From positions 1 to 17,971 of the forward strand of contig RHFA01000090.1 of the NCBI GenBank assembly GCA_003724275.1: a stretch of DNA of 17,971 nt, written 5' to 3'. A program made the translations under genes and the position numbers. The notes under the pieces are model-generated. The model was not told where the DNA came from. It saw only the letters and a program-made list of their open reading frames with translations, and did no database searches. How positions within the stretch are numbered: position 1 is the first letter of the stretch; every line of letters begins with the position of its first letter. Of the stretch, positions 1 to 6,424 are shown in pieces. The stretch comes from Thaumarchaeota archaeon S13 (GTDB lineage Archaea; Thermoproteota; Nitrososphaeria; Nitrososphaerales; Nitrosopumilaceae).

Positions 1-116
1 CGATCACGCCGTGGGCTTTGCCGGGTCACCTGCGTTCTTGGGCCGGCCATGCGCAATTCTGCCCATGCGCGCCAAAACCCGTGGCCGGGCACTCAACGCC
101 GCAGGCCGTGAAAGGG

Positions 117-122
117 TTAAAT
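117..122 (+). promoter_or_regulatory. TATA-like box of the TPR gene
   Basis: TTAAAT lies 24-29 bases before the ATG at 146, inside the string GGGTTAAATC. The same string with the same spacing precedes the ATPase gene at 6425. An archaeal TATA box places transcription start about 25 bases downstream, so the transcript would be essentially leaderless. No gene is convincing in the first 116 bases; an open frame there ends in TAG just before 146 but its residues look like nothing I know. Confidence 0.55.
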
Positions 123-145
123 CTAGAATGTGCTAGGCGGCGGGC

Positions 146-2566
146 ATGAACATGGCTCCCTTGCAGCACGGCGGCGTCCTCATCGCCGTGGACGCGACCA
201 GGAAGGGCAGGGCGGAGGCTTGCGTCAGGGAGGGCGAGCTGCTGCGCATGCAGGGGCGCCACGCCGAGGCCCGCGCCAGGCTCGAGGCGGCAATTGATCT
301 TGATCCCGAGAGCGCCGGCGCGCGCGCCGGCATGGGCCGCGTCCTGGAGGCCCTGGGGCAGCACGACGAGGCGCTTGCCGAGTTTGGGGCGGCAGCACGG
401 CTGCGCCCCACGGATGCGGACGCGCGCGCCGGCATGGGCAGGGCGTTGTGGTTGCTTGGGCGCAGAATCGAGGCGCTTGGGGAATTCAGGGTTGCCGTCA
501 GCCTGCGCCCCGACGACGCGGTGGCGCACCGTGATGTGGGGAGGGCGCTGCACGGGCTGGGCCGCCACGCCGAGGCGCTCGAGGCGCTTGACCGCGCGGC
601 CAGGCTGGAGCCCAGAAGCCCCGAGGTCCGCGACCTCCGGAACTCTGCGCTGCGCGCAATGGGCCGCCACGCCGAGATGGCGCCCGAGCCGCCTGCGTGG
701 CTTGCCCACGGCGGCTGTGGCGCGCAGGTTGCCCGGGGCAACTCGATGCTGGTCCTGGGCCGCCACGCCAAGGCGCTCGAGGCCTTTGAGCACGCCGTCT
801 CGCTTGATCCCGGATCGGCCGAGGCCAGCCTTGGGCGCGGCATGGCGCTTGTGGGGCTCGGGCGGCATGACGAGGCCATGGGGTCGCTGGACAGGGCGCT
901 GTCCCTGGATCCCGGCCTGTCGACGGCCAACGAGATAAAGGCGCGCATACTCGCAAGCCGCGCCAGCCACGGCGAGGCGCTAGAGTCGTTCAGGCGCGAG
1001 ACGCGCATAGACCCCAACAACCTGACGGCGCGCCTTGGGGCCGCAGAGTCGCTCCTGCGGCTGGGCCGCCACGCCGAGGCGCTGGACGCCGCTGACGGGG
1101 CGCTGGGGCTGGATTCGGGCTCGGCCCTGGCGCACGAGTTCCGCGGGCAGGCGCTAGTGGAGATTGGGCGGCACGAGGACGCGGTGGCAGCCTTTGACAG
1201 GGCGATCGAGGCTGATCCGCGCAGCGTTGCGGCCCACAACAACAGGGGCGTCGCGCTGGCCCGCCTTGGCCGCCATGGCGAGGCCATAGGGTCCTATGGG
1301 CGCTGCCTGGAGATCGCGCCAGGCGAGGTGCAGTGCCACTTTAACATGGGGAGCCTGCTGCTTGCCATGGGCAGGCCCGGCGACGCGCTCGGCCCGCTTG
1401 GGCGCGCCGCCGAGCTGGATCAGGGCAACGCTACGCCGCACCACGAGAGGGCAGTCGCGCTCCTGGCGCTGGAGCGCCACGGCGAGGCGCTTGCCGCCTT
1501 TGAGCGAGCCATAGGGATTGGGCACAAGGCGATCTCCCATGTGGGAATGGCCAACACGCTTTACGAGATGGGCCGCCGCGCCGAGGCGCTCGAGGCGCTT
1601 GGGCGCGCCGCCGGGCTGGAGCCGCAGGAGGCTCGCGTGCACGTTGGAATGGCCCGCGTGCTGCAAGAGATGGGCCGCCACGCCGAGGCGCTCGAGGCGC
1701 TTGGGCGCGCCGCCGGGCTGGAGCCGCAGGAGGCGCGCGTGCACGTTGGAATGGCCCGCGTGCTGCAAGAGATGGGCCGCCACGCCGAGGCGCTCGAGGC
1801 GCTTGGGCGCGCCGCCGGGCTGGCTCCAAAAGAGGCAAACACGCACATCGAAATTGGCCTTGCGCTGCGCGAGATGGATCGCCTGGGGGAGGCCAGGGGA
1901 TCGTTTGAGCGCGCCGTCGAGCTTGAACCACAGAGCGCGCACGCCCACCTCTTTCTGGGGCAGGCGCTCGGGGCTATGGGGGAGGCAAGGGGCGCGATCG
2001 CCGAGTTTGGGCGCGCCATAGATCTTGACCCATCGCTCCACTCTGCCCTCGTTGGGCGCGGGCAGGCCCTGCACATGTCCGGCGACAGCGCCGGCGCGCT
2101 GGATGCGCTGGAGCGCGCCTCGCTGCTGGATCGCGACTCTTGCGAGGCGCACCTGTGCAGGGGAACCATACTGTTGGGCATGGGCCGCCCCGGCGAGGCA
2201 CTCGAGGCGGCAGACCAGGCGATCAGGGCAAGTCCCGACGAGGCGGCATGCCACAAGGTGCGCGCGGTGGCGCTGGCCCGCCTGGGCCGCCACGCCGAGG
2301 CGCTGGACGCATGTGACCGCGCCCTGGGCCTGGATCCGGGCAACATGGGGGCGCGCGTGGTGCGCGGGAACGCGCTGTGCGCGCTCGGACGCCACGCCGA
2401 CGCGCTTGCAGAGTTTGACAGGGCGGCAGCCCTTGACCGCCGGGAGGCCCTGCCGCACCTTGGAAGGTTCAATGCGCTGCGGGCGCTCGGGCGCGAGGCC
2501 GAGGCAAGCGAGGCGCACAAAATGGCCGCCAGCCTGGACGGCCGCGTCCGCGCGTGTCCCGAATAG
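146..2566 (+). CDS. Large tetratricopeptide-repeat (TPR) protein
   Basis: The 806-residue product is almost entirely TPR: about 23 consecutive 34-residue units, from roughly residue 20 to the C-terminus. Each carries the pattern G-R-H-A-E-A-L-E-A then a hydrophobic-D/G-R-A helix ending in L-D-P. Unit 5 (near residues 160-185) is degenerate. No signal peptide, membrane segment or catalytic domain is visible, so it is probably a cytoplasmic scaffold; TPR superhelices bind peptides or proteins, but the partner cannot be read from sequence. The ATG at 146 is preferred because a TATA-like box lies 24-29 bases upstream; a second in-frame ATG at 152 is an alternative. The gene stands alone. Open frames on the opposite strand are by-products of G+C-rich repeat codons. 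The TPR call is secure, the role unknown. Confidence 0.93.
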   Translation: MNMAPLQHGGVLIAVDATRKGRAEACVREGELLRMQGRHAEARARLEAAIDLDPESAGARAGMGRVLEALGQHDEALAEFGAAARLRPTDADARAGMGRALWLLGRRIEALGEFRVAVSLRPDDAVAHRDVGRALHGLGRHAEALEALDRAARLEPRSPEVRDLRNSALRAMGRHAEMAPEPPAWLAHGGCGAQVARGNSMLVLGRHAKALEAFEHAVSLDPGSAEASLGRGMALVGLGRHDEAMGSLDRALSLDPGLSTANEIKARILASRASHGEALESFRRETRIDPNNLTARLGAAESLLRLGRHAEALDAADGALGLDSGSALAHEFRGQALVEIGRHEDAVAAFDRAIEADPRSVAAHNNRGVALARLGRHGEAIGSYGRCLEIAPGEVQCHFNMGSLLLAMGRPGDALGPLGRAAELDQGNATPHHERAVALLALERHGEALAAFERAIGIGHKAISHVGMANTLYEMGRRAEALEALGRAAGLEPQEARVHVGMARVLQEMGRHAEALEALGRAAGLEPQEARVHVGMARVLQEMGRHAEALEALGRAAGLAPKEANTHIEIGLALREMDRLGEARGSFERAVELEPQSAHAHLFLGQALGAMGEARGAIAEFGRAIDLDPSLHSALVGRGQALHMSGDSAGALDALERASLLDRDSCEAHLCRGTILLGMGRPGEALEAADQAIRASPDEAACHKVRAVALARLGRHAEALDACDRALGLDPGNMGARVVRGNALCALGRHADALAEFDRAAALDRREALPHLGRFNALRALGREAEASEAHKMAASLDGRVRACPE
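1565..1823 (+). repeat. 102-bp tandem repeat inside the TPR gene
   Basis: Two full 102-bp units (1565-1666 and 1667-1768) and half of a third (1769-1823) are nearly identical. I see only two substitutions between units 1 and 2: CGC/CAC after GGCCGC, and GCT/GCG before CGC. Each unit encodes exactly one 34-residue TPR, so the array changes length without shifting frame. The near-identity points to recent duplication or gene conversion; the other TPR units of the gene are far more diverged. Confidence 0.9.
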
Positions 2567-3014
2567 GGTTGCCCACAAAACATCCCGCGCCCTGGCGCCG
2601 GATCGCCTGCTTGCCTGGGGGCCTCGCGAGATTCCGGCAGTCGCCTGAAAAACGCCGCCGCCACTGTCACCATGGCGGCACCCGCGGCAATCCCAAACAG
2701 GATTGCGACTGATGGCGGTCCTGGCAATCCGGCAATGGCCGGATCACCAGGCCCTCGACACTGGAACCCGTGGGCGCTTTGTGTCTGGCGCCCCTCAGGG
2801 CTTGCCGGATTTAAGCATGTCTGGCTACGCCAGCCGTGCGCTGTCCCGGAACCGCCCCAGAGCCTGCGGGGCCCCAAGATCCCGGCCAACCCTTATGTCT
2901 GCCTCCGGGCCCCTCTGGCCCTGTACGGTCCAGGCAGATCAACTAGGGAACCCCGCAGGGCAGCCCACGAGGCGGCGGGACCGCCTGGGAGCCGGGGACG
3001 CGCTGGCCGGCGGC
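2567..3014. other. 448-base stretch with no convincing gene
   Basis: Open frames exist on both strands but none has a recognisable domain. A plus-strand frame runs from a TTG at 2703 into the ART-like gene, and its last 25 or so codons before 3015 have coding-like third positions, so that gene may begin earlier. A minus-strand frame over 2635-2715 encodes a strongly hydrophobic segment followed by F-F-R-R, which looks like a membrane anchor but has no proper stop. The stretch may be decayed sequence. Confidence 0.5.
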
Positions 3015-3677
3015 ATGCTAGGAAAGGTGGCCGGCGGCATCTCTGACGTGGTGGACGGCGGCGTGGCGTCAAGTAGCGCCCGGCATGGGGTCGGCGCGTT
3101 CTGCAGGCTTGCAGCCCTGGCAGCGGGGTCGGCGCGCAGGGGCTTTTTGGCAATCCGGCAGATGGAGGACGCGGTGAACAGGATTGCGCAGGACGCGTTT
3201 TATCGCGCCTCCTACTATTACCGCGGACTTTCCATAGTGGAGCTTGAGGCCATATGCTCGGGGAAAATCCTTCCGGGACCGGCCTATTCGTTTGTGTCAT
3301 TGTCAGCTGATCCCGTGGCTGCCATGCGTTTTGCGGCCAACCTGTCCAACCGGCCCTATATCACACACGTGGTGTTGGCAATAGACGCCCATATGGCACG
3401 AAAGCTAGGGGCCATTCCGGCAGTCTACTCAATAGCCTCTGACGTGGTGGACCTGCGCAGCCGTTCGGAGAGCATTAGCAGAACGTTTCAGCTGCGATAT
3501 GCCTACGAGCTCCAGGCTCACTTCGCCCACAAGTGGCCACATGGCTCTGCCGCAATGGCAAAATCTGTCATAACCCTGCTGGATCCCCTGTCTGTGGCAA
3601 GCCGCCTCGCAAGGGAAATGTCAGTGCCCTGTGTCCCATATCGGGATCTAGTACCTGCCATTGCGCGACATGCGTAG
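3015..3677 (+). CDS. Possible ADP-ribosyltransferase-like protein
   Basis: The product is 220 residues from the ATG at 3015. Three features suggest a distant ART fold: Y-Y-R-G-L-S at about residues 68-73, S-F-V-S-L-S-A-D-P followed by M-R-F-A at 92-107 (like the S-T-S strand and the following helix), and A-Y-E-L-Q at 163-167 where ART enzymes carry the catalytic Q/E-x-E. Position 163 is Ala, not Gln or Glu, so activity is doubtful. If the fold is right it would transfer ADP-ribose from NAD to a target, or be an inactive relative. The start is uncertain: 3162 gives a 171-residue core, and the frame is open back to 2703. No clear TATA box sits at the expected distance from either ATG. No immunity partner is obvious. 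The frame reads as real coding sequence; the family call is tentative. Confidence 0.5.
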   Translation: MLGKVAGGISDVVDGGVASSSARHGVGAFCRLAALAAGSARRGFLAIRQMEDAVNRIAQDAFYRASYYYRGLSIVELEAICSGKILPGPAYSFVSLSADPVAAMRFAANLSNRPYITHVVLAIDAHMARKLGAIPAVYSIASDVVDLRSRSESISRTFQLRYAYELQAHFAHKWPHGSAAMAKSVITLLDPLSVASRLAREMSVPCVPYRDLVPAIARHA

Positions 3678-3754
3678 CGATCATGGCGGATGGGGGGCAG
3701 CCTGGGAACGTTTTCGGGCCTTGCGGGCACGACCACGCCATTTTGGCGAACGAG

Positions 3755-3761
3755 TTATATA
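3755..3761 (+). promoter_or_regulatory. TATA-like box of the 3785 gene
   Basis: TTATATA lies 24-30 bases before the ATG at 3785 but only 9-15 bases before the upstream in-frame ATG at 3770. It therefore argues that 3785 is the true, leaderless start. Confidence 0.55.
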
Positions 3762-3784
3762 CAACGGCCATGGCGCCTGCCGCG

Positions 3785-4165
3785 ATGGACGAGACGTTCC
3801 CCGTGAGGACGCCATGGGGCGCCGAGCGCATGACCCGCGAGGGCATGCGAAAATTCCTGGCCTCCGTCAGCCCTCAGGGGCTAAATTACGTGTACCACGT
3901 ACTTAACGTGCACATGATGGACCATCAGGACTTTGAGGCCGCATGCGACCACTTTGGGGTGCGACACCTGCTAGTGGAGATTACGGACAGCGAGGTATGT
4001 GGCGAGATGGCCGCGCGCAGGGCGCGCGAAGAGCCGCCGTCGACAGGCCCGCTGCCGATTATGATGGAAGTGCTGGGGAGGGAGGAGGCCGACGCGCGAA
4101 TCGCGATATACAACAGGCGTGTCGCCGAGGCAGAGGCAAAGATGGCCGCGCCGGCCCCCGCGTGA
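3785..4165 (+). CDS. Small conserved-looking protein of unknown function
   Basis: I do not recognise this 126-residue product. It begins M-D-E-T-F-P-V-R and has a helical centre with L-N-Y-V-Y-H-V-L-N-V-H-M-M-D-H, rich in His and aromatic residues, followed by an acidic/basic C-terminal helix ending in an Ala/Pro tail. The two Cys (in A-A-C-D-H and E-V-C-G-E) and clustered His could bind metal, but no known motif is formed. There is no signal peptide or membrane segment. The start at 3785 is chosen over the ATG at 3770 because of the TATA-like box. It ends 13 bases before the convergent methyltransferase gene. Strong third-position G/C supports coding. Confidence 0.72.
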   Translation: MDETFPVRTPWGAERMTREGMRKFLASVSPQGLNYVYHVLNVHMMDHQDFEAACDHFGVRHLLVEITDSEVCGEMAARRAREEPPSTGPLPIMMEVLGREEADARIAIYNRRVAEAEAKMAAPAPA

Positions 4166-4178
4166 GCGGCGCGCGCCC

Positions 4179-4775
4179 CTAGCCGCCCGTGTGCCCCAGG
4201 CAGACGACGTACGTCTCGCTGCTGGTCTTGCGGCTGGCCATGGGCTTTGTGGACCGCGTGCGCGCAAACCTCTTTTTGACATACGTGCAAAACTCCGCCG
4301 AGTACTCGCCGTCGAACACCTTAAAGACGGCGTTGCCGCCCCTGGCGAGCACGCGCGCCATGACGCGCGCGGCGTCATAGTTGAGCGAGACCTGCCTGGC
4401 GTGGTCCACGGACCAGTTGCCGCTGACCTGCGGGGAGAGGTCGCACACGACGGCGTCGACCCTGCGCCCAAAGTACTCCAGGACCTCGCCGGCGACGCCG
4501 TCGCCAGAGACGTCCAGGCGCACGGTGTGCGCGCCGGGGACGCCCTCGGTGTGCGACGTGTCTATGCCCATGACGCGCCCGCGGCTGCCGGAGAGCTGCA
4601 CGGCGACCTGCGTCCAGCCGCCGGGGCAGCACCCCACGTCAAGCACGCCAAAGCCGGCCCCGATGACGCGGTATGCGCGGTTTAGCTCCTTTAGCTTGTA
4701 CGCCGAGCGGCTGCGGTACCCGCGCTCGCGCGCCATGCGCCTATAGGCGTCGCGCCGCGCCTCGTGCGGCCTCAA
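4179..4775 (-). CDS. rlmE: RrmJ/FtsJ-family rRNA (uridine-2'-O-)methyltransferase
   Basis: The 198-residue Rossmann-fold enzyme has the SAM-binding motif V-L-D-V-G-C-C-P-G-G-W-T and all four members of the K-D-K-E catalytic set: K in S-A-Y-K-L, D in V-V-C-D-L-S-P, K in A-V-F-K-V-F, and E in S-S-E-T-Y-V-V. RrmJ enzymes methylate a ribose 2'-OH in the peptidyl-transferase region of large-subunit rRNA; the exact target here is inferred from the family. The length matches single-domain members. I place the start at the TTG at 4775, whose bases overlap the TGA of the upstream RPC34-like gene (TTGA). An upstream extension of the frame to 4892 would run deep into that gene. The overlap implies translational coupling of the pair. 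Confidence 0.93.
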   Translation of the reverse strand: MRPHEARRDAYRRMARERGYRSRSAYKLKELNRAYRVIGAGFGVLDVGCCPGGWTQVAVQLSGSRGRVMGIDTSHTEGVPGAHTVRLDVSGDGVAGEVLEYFGRRVDAVVCDLSPQVSGNWSVDHARQVSLNYDAARVMARVLARGGNAVFKVFDGEYSAEFCTYVKKRFARTRSTKPMASRKTSSETYVVCLGHTGG

Positions 4776-5704
4776 GACCGCCTGCGGGCCCGGCCCGCCT
4801 CGGCGAGGACCCAGTCGCGTATGAGGTCGCACGTGTGGGGGCTGACCTCGCCGTCGGGCGTGCATTTCTGCTCGACGGGGCAAGTCAGGCACGGCGCGTT
4901 GACTATGGACCGCGTGCTTATGGGGGTCCTCTTTAGTATGAGCCTATATGTCCACCTGCCGTCCTCGAGGACCTTTTCGCGCGTGATGAGGCCGAGCCAC
5001 TCGAGCTTGAGGGCCAGCCTAAAGCCGTCGCTCAGCGTGAGCTTGAGGCGCCTCCAGACGTCGCCCTGCAGCGTTCCGCCAGACGGGCCGCCCGAGAGCA
5101 TCTCGCAGACCCTGTTGATCAGCTGCTCCATGTTGGCCTTGCCCACCTGAAAGTTGGCAATCTCCTCGTCGGTTATCCCCTCGCCGAGGGTCTCCTCGTC
5201 CGTAATGTCGGCCTCGTCCACCTCTGCCTTCCTAGAGCGCCGCCGGCGCCCGGGCCGCTTCGCGTCCTGCCGCCCGCCCCTTGCTCCGCGCTTTGCCTTT
5301 GGATCCTTGCCGGCCGGCTTTGCGCCGCGCTTCTCGCCGCGCTTCTCGCCGCGCTTTGCCTTTGGATCCTTGCCGGCCGGCTTGCCGCCGCGCTTTGCCT
5401 CCTTGCCATCGCCGCGCTTTGCCTTTGGCTCCTTGCCGGCCGGCTTGCCGCCGCGCTTTGCCTCCTTGCCATCGCCGGGCTTTGCGCCGCGCTTTGGGCC
5501 CGGCTCCTTGCCGGCCCCGCGCTTTGCCTCCTTGCCATCGCCGGGCTTTGCTGCGCGCCGCCTCTCTGCTGCCTTTGGCCCGCCGGCGCGCCCCTGGTCA
5601 TCGCTCTCCAGTATGCGCTTTTTCTCTAGGAGGCGCTCGAGCTCCCTCTTTTTTCTGCGCAGCACCTGCACGCCGGTTGAGGGAAGCGCGCCGCCGGCCG
5701 ACAA
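4772..5704 (-). CDS. rpc34: Archaeal homologue of RNA polymerase III subunit RPC34 (RPC6)
   Basis: The 310-residue product has four parts: an N-terminal charged coiled coil (about 14-34), a long Lys/Arg/Gly/Pro-rich repetitive linker (about 36-160), a winged-helix-like domain (about 190-258) and a C-terminal cysteine motif. C272, C275, C281 and C292 are spaced C-x2-C-x5-C-x10-C with G-E-V-S-P-H-T-C and then D-W. This matches the Fe-S-binding C-terminus of eukaryotic RPC6 (as I recall it, G-E-I-S-P-S-N-C then E-W). RPC34 helps Pol III open promoters, and orthologues are described in Crenarchaeota and Thaumarchaeota. The start is a TTG 4 bases after the stop of the small coiled-coil ORF; no ATG is available nearby. 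The basic linker is unusual and may bind nucleic acid (inference). Confidence 0.82.
   Translation of the reverse strand: MSAGGALPSTGVQVLRRKKRELERLLEKKRILESDDQGRAGGPKAAERRRAAKPGDGKEAKRGAGKEPGPKRGAKPGDGKEAKRGGKPAGKEPKAKRGDGKEAKRGGKPAGKDPKAKRGEKRGEKRGAKPAGKDPKAKRGARGGRQDAKRPGRRRRSRKAEVDEADITDEETLGEGITDEEIANFQVGKANMEQLINRVCEMLSGGPSGGTLQGDVWRRLKLTLSDGFRLALKLEWLGLITREKVLEDGRWTYRLILKRTPISTRSIVNAPCLTCPVEQKCTPDGEVSPHTCDLIRDWVLAEAGRARRRS
5285..5548 (-). repeat. Repeats encoding the Lys-rich linker of RPC34-like protein
   Basis: The segment encodes residues 53-140. A 12-residue block K-P-A-G-K-(D/E)-P-K-A-K-R-G recurs at residues 87, 108 and 129, a 21-residue (63-bp) period. The spacer D-G-K-E-A-K-R-G-G recurs between blocks, and K-P-G-D-G-K-E-A-K-R-G appears twice upstream. 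The DNA is near-identical between copies, so the linker has probably grown by slippage or unequal recombination. Confidence 0.85.
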
Positions 5705-5708
5705 TTCC

Positions 5709-5855
5709 CTACTCGCCCTCCGCGCCGCGGCGCTCGGCGGCCATCTGGCTGCTTGTGCGGTGCCTCGTCTCCTCTAGCACGCGCTTTTTCTCGCGCAGCT
5801 CGGCAAGCTCCTCCCTTGCCCTGACGAGTCGCTCCTCCTTGCGGCTGCCGGCCAT
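5709..5855 (-). CDS. 48-residue charged coiled-coil protein next to RPC34-like gene
   Basis: An ATG at 5855 opens a 48-residue frame ending in TAG at 5709, only 4 bases before the TTG of the RPC34-like gene. The product is one highly charged helix (R-E-E-L-A-E-L-R-E-K-K-R-V-L-E-E) followed by M-A-A-E-R-R-G-A-E-G-E. This resembles the N-terminus of the neighbouring RPC34-like protein (R-E-L-E-R-L-L-E-K-K-R-I-L-E-S, then K-A-A-E-R-R-R-A), so the two may be paralogous segments. No Cys, signal or membrane segment is present. A weak TATA-like GGTAAAC lies about 30 bases upstream, within the end of the secreted-protein gene. The short length keeps confidence moderate; the ATG, tight spacing and similarity favour a real gene. 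Confidence 0.62.
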   Translation of the reverse strand: MAGSRKEERLVRAREELAELREKKRVLEETRHRTSSQMAAERRGAEGE

Positions 5856-5882
5856 GCTATGCCGCAACCCCCGCGCTGCCGG

Positions 5883-6311
5883 TCAGTTTACCGTGAACGC
5901 CTCCGTCGCAGTCGCCCTGCTCCTCTTTTGGGCGTCAGTCATGGTTGCAGTGATCTCGTACTCGCCGGGCGCCTCGATGCCGAGCGTGAACGGCCCGCCG
6001 ACGGGAACCTCGGTCCCCTCTAGCGCAAAGCACTGGCCAAAAAAGCCGCCCTGCCCCACGGCCTCCCCGCGAGCGTCGCGCACGACAATGTCAAGGTCGC
6101 CGCAGTCAAAGGCGTCATGGCCCACGCTCACGCTGACCGAGAGGGCCGCCGGCGCGGCGTACGACCCCTCGAGGCCCACGAGGGAGACGTGGCCGGCCCC
6201 CCCTCCGCGGCCTGGCTCCTGGAGCATCTGGGCCATGACGGCCCCTCCCAGGGCGACTGAGGCGATCGCCGGCAGGACAAAGACAAGCGTGACGGCGGCG
6301 CGTGATGCCAT
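5883..6311 (-). CDS. Small exported or membrane-anchored protein, beta-rich
   Basis: The 142-residue product has an N-terminal hydrophobic segment (about residues 5-28) that could be a signal peptide or an anchor, then a Gly-rich hinge (31-40). The rest is beta-rich, with alternating hydrophobic strands such as L-S-V-S-V-S-V-G, L-D-I-V-V-R-D and G-E-Y-E-I-T-A-T-M-T, suggesting one Ig-like sandwich. C70 and C94 could form a disulfide outside the cell. I cannot name a family. A TATA-like box lies about 29-35 bases upstream, supporting the ATG at 6311. It is the first gene of the minus-strand run leading to the RPC34-like gene, with a 27-base gap to the coiled-coil ORF; whether they share a transcript is unknown. 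Confidence 0.75.
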   Translation of the reverse strand: MASRAAVTLVFVLPAIASVALGGAVMAQMLQEPGRGGGAGHVSLVGLEGSYAAPAALSVSVSVGHDAFDCGDLDIVVRDARGEAVGQGGFFGQCFALEGTEVPVGGPFTLGIEAPGEYEITATMTDAQKRSRATATEAFTVN

Positions 6312-6339
6312 GCTCTGCGCGCGCGGCCCACGGCACGCC

Positions 6340-6346
6340 TTTATAT
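6340..6346 (-). promoter_or_regulatory. TATA-like box of the small exported-protein gene
   Basis: ATATAAA on the minus strand lies about 29-35 bases before the ATG at 6311. It sits in the A+T-rich divergent region 6312-6424, shared with the ATPase promoter. Confidence 0.55.
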
Positions 6347-6394
6347 CTATTTAACAAAATTTACCCCGCAATGTAGCCAAATGTGACCCACGGG

Positions 6395-6400
6395 TTAAAT
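6395..6400 (+). promoter_or_regulatory. TATA-like box of the OLD-like ATPase gene
   Basis: TTAAAT in GGGTTAAATC lies 25-30 bases before the ATG at 6425. It argues against the in-frame start at 6383, which lies upstream of the box. The context matches the box at 117-122. Confidence 0.6.
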
Positions 6401-6424
6401 CCCCAGCCCGGGCAGGGCTGGGCG

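Noticed and set aside
1..145. Possible 3' end of an upstream gene ending in TAG just before the TPR gene
   Set aside because: The frame is open from the window edge but its residues show no recognisable pattern and too little is present to judge.
26..970. Long open frames antisense to the TPR gene (also 133-1287 and 1154-2578)
   Set aside because: They mirror the repeat codons of the TPR gene on the other strand, with no independent domain or promoter.
2722..3160. 13-base match TGGCAATCCGGCA at 2722-2734 and 3148-3160, and a 12-base match near 2631 and 3414
   Set aside because: Matches this short are expected by chance in an 18-kb G+C-rich window; no target-site duplication or element structure accompanies them.
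5285..5548. Regular 63-bp repeats considered as a CRISPR-like array
   Set aside because: The repeats are in frame, contiguous and encode a Lys-rich linker; there are no variable spacers and no cas genes.
5154..5777. Plus-strand open frames rich in Arg/Pro/Leu across the Lys-rich linker
   Set aside because: They are antisense translations of the repetitive RPC34 linker; the minus strand has the winged helix and Fe-S motif.
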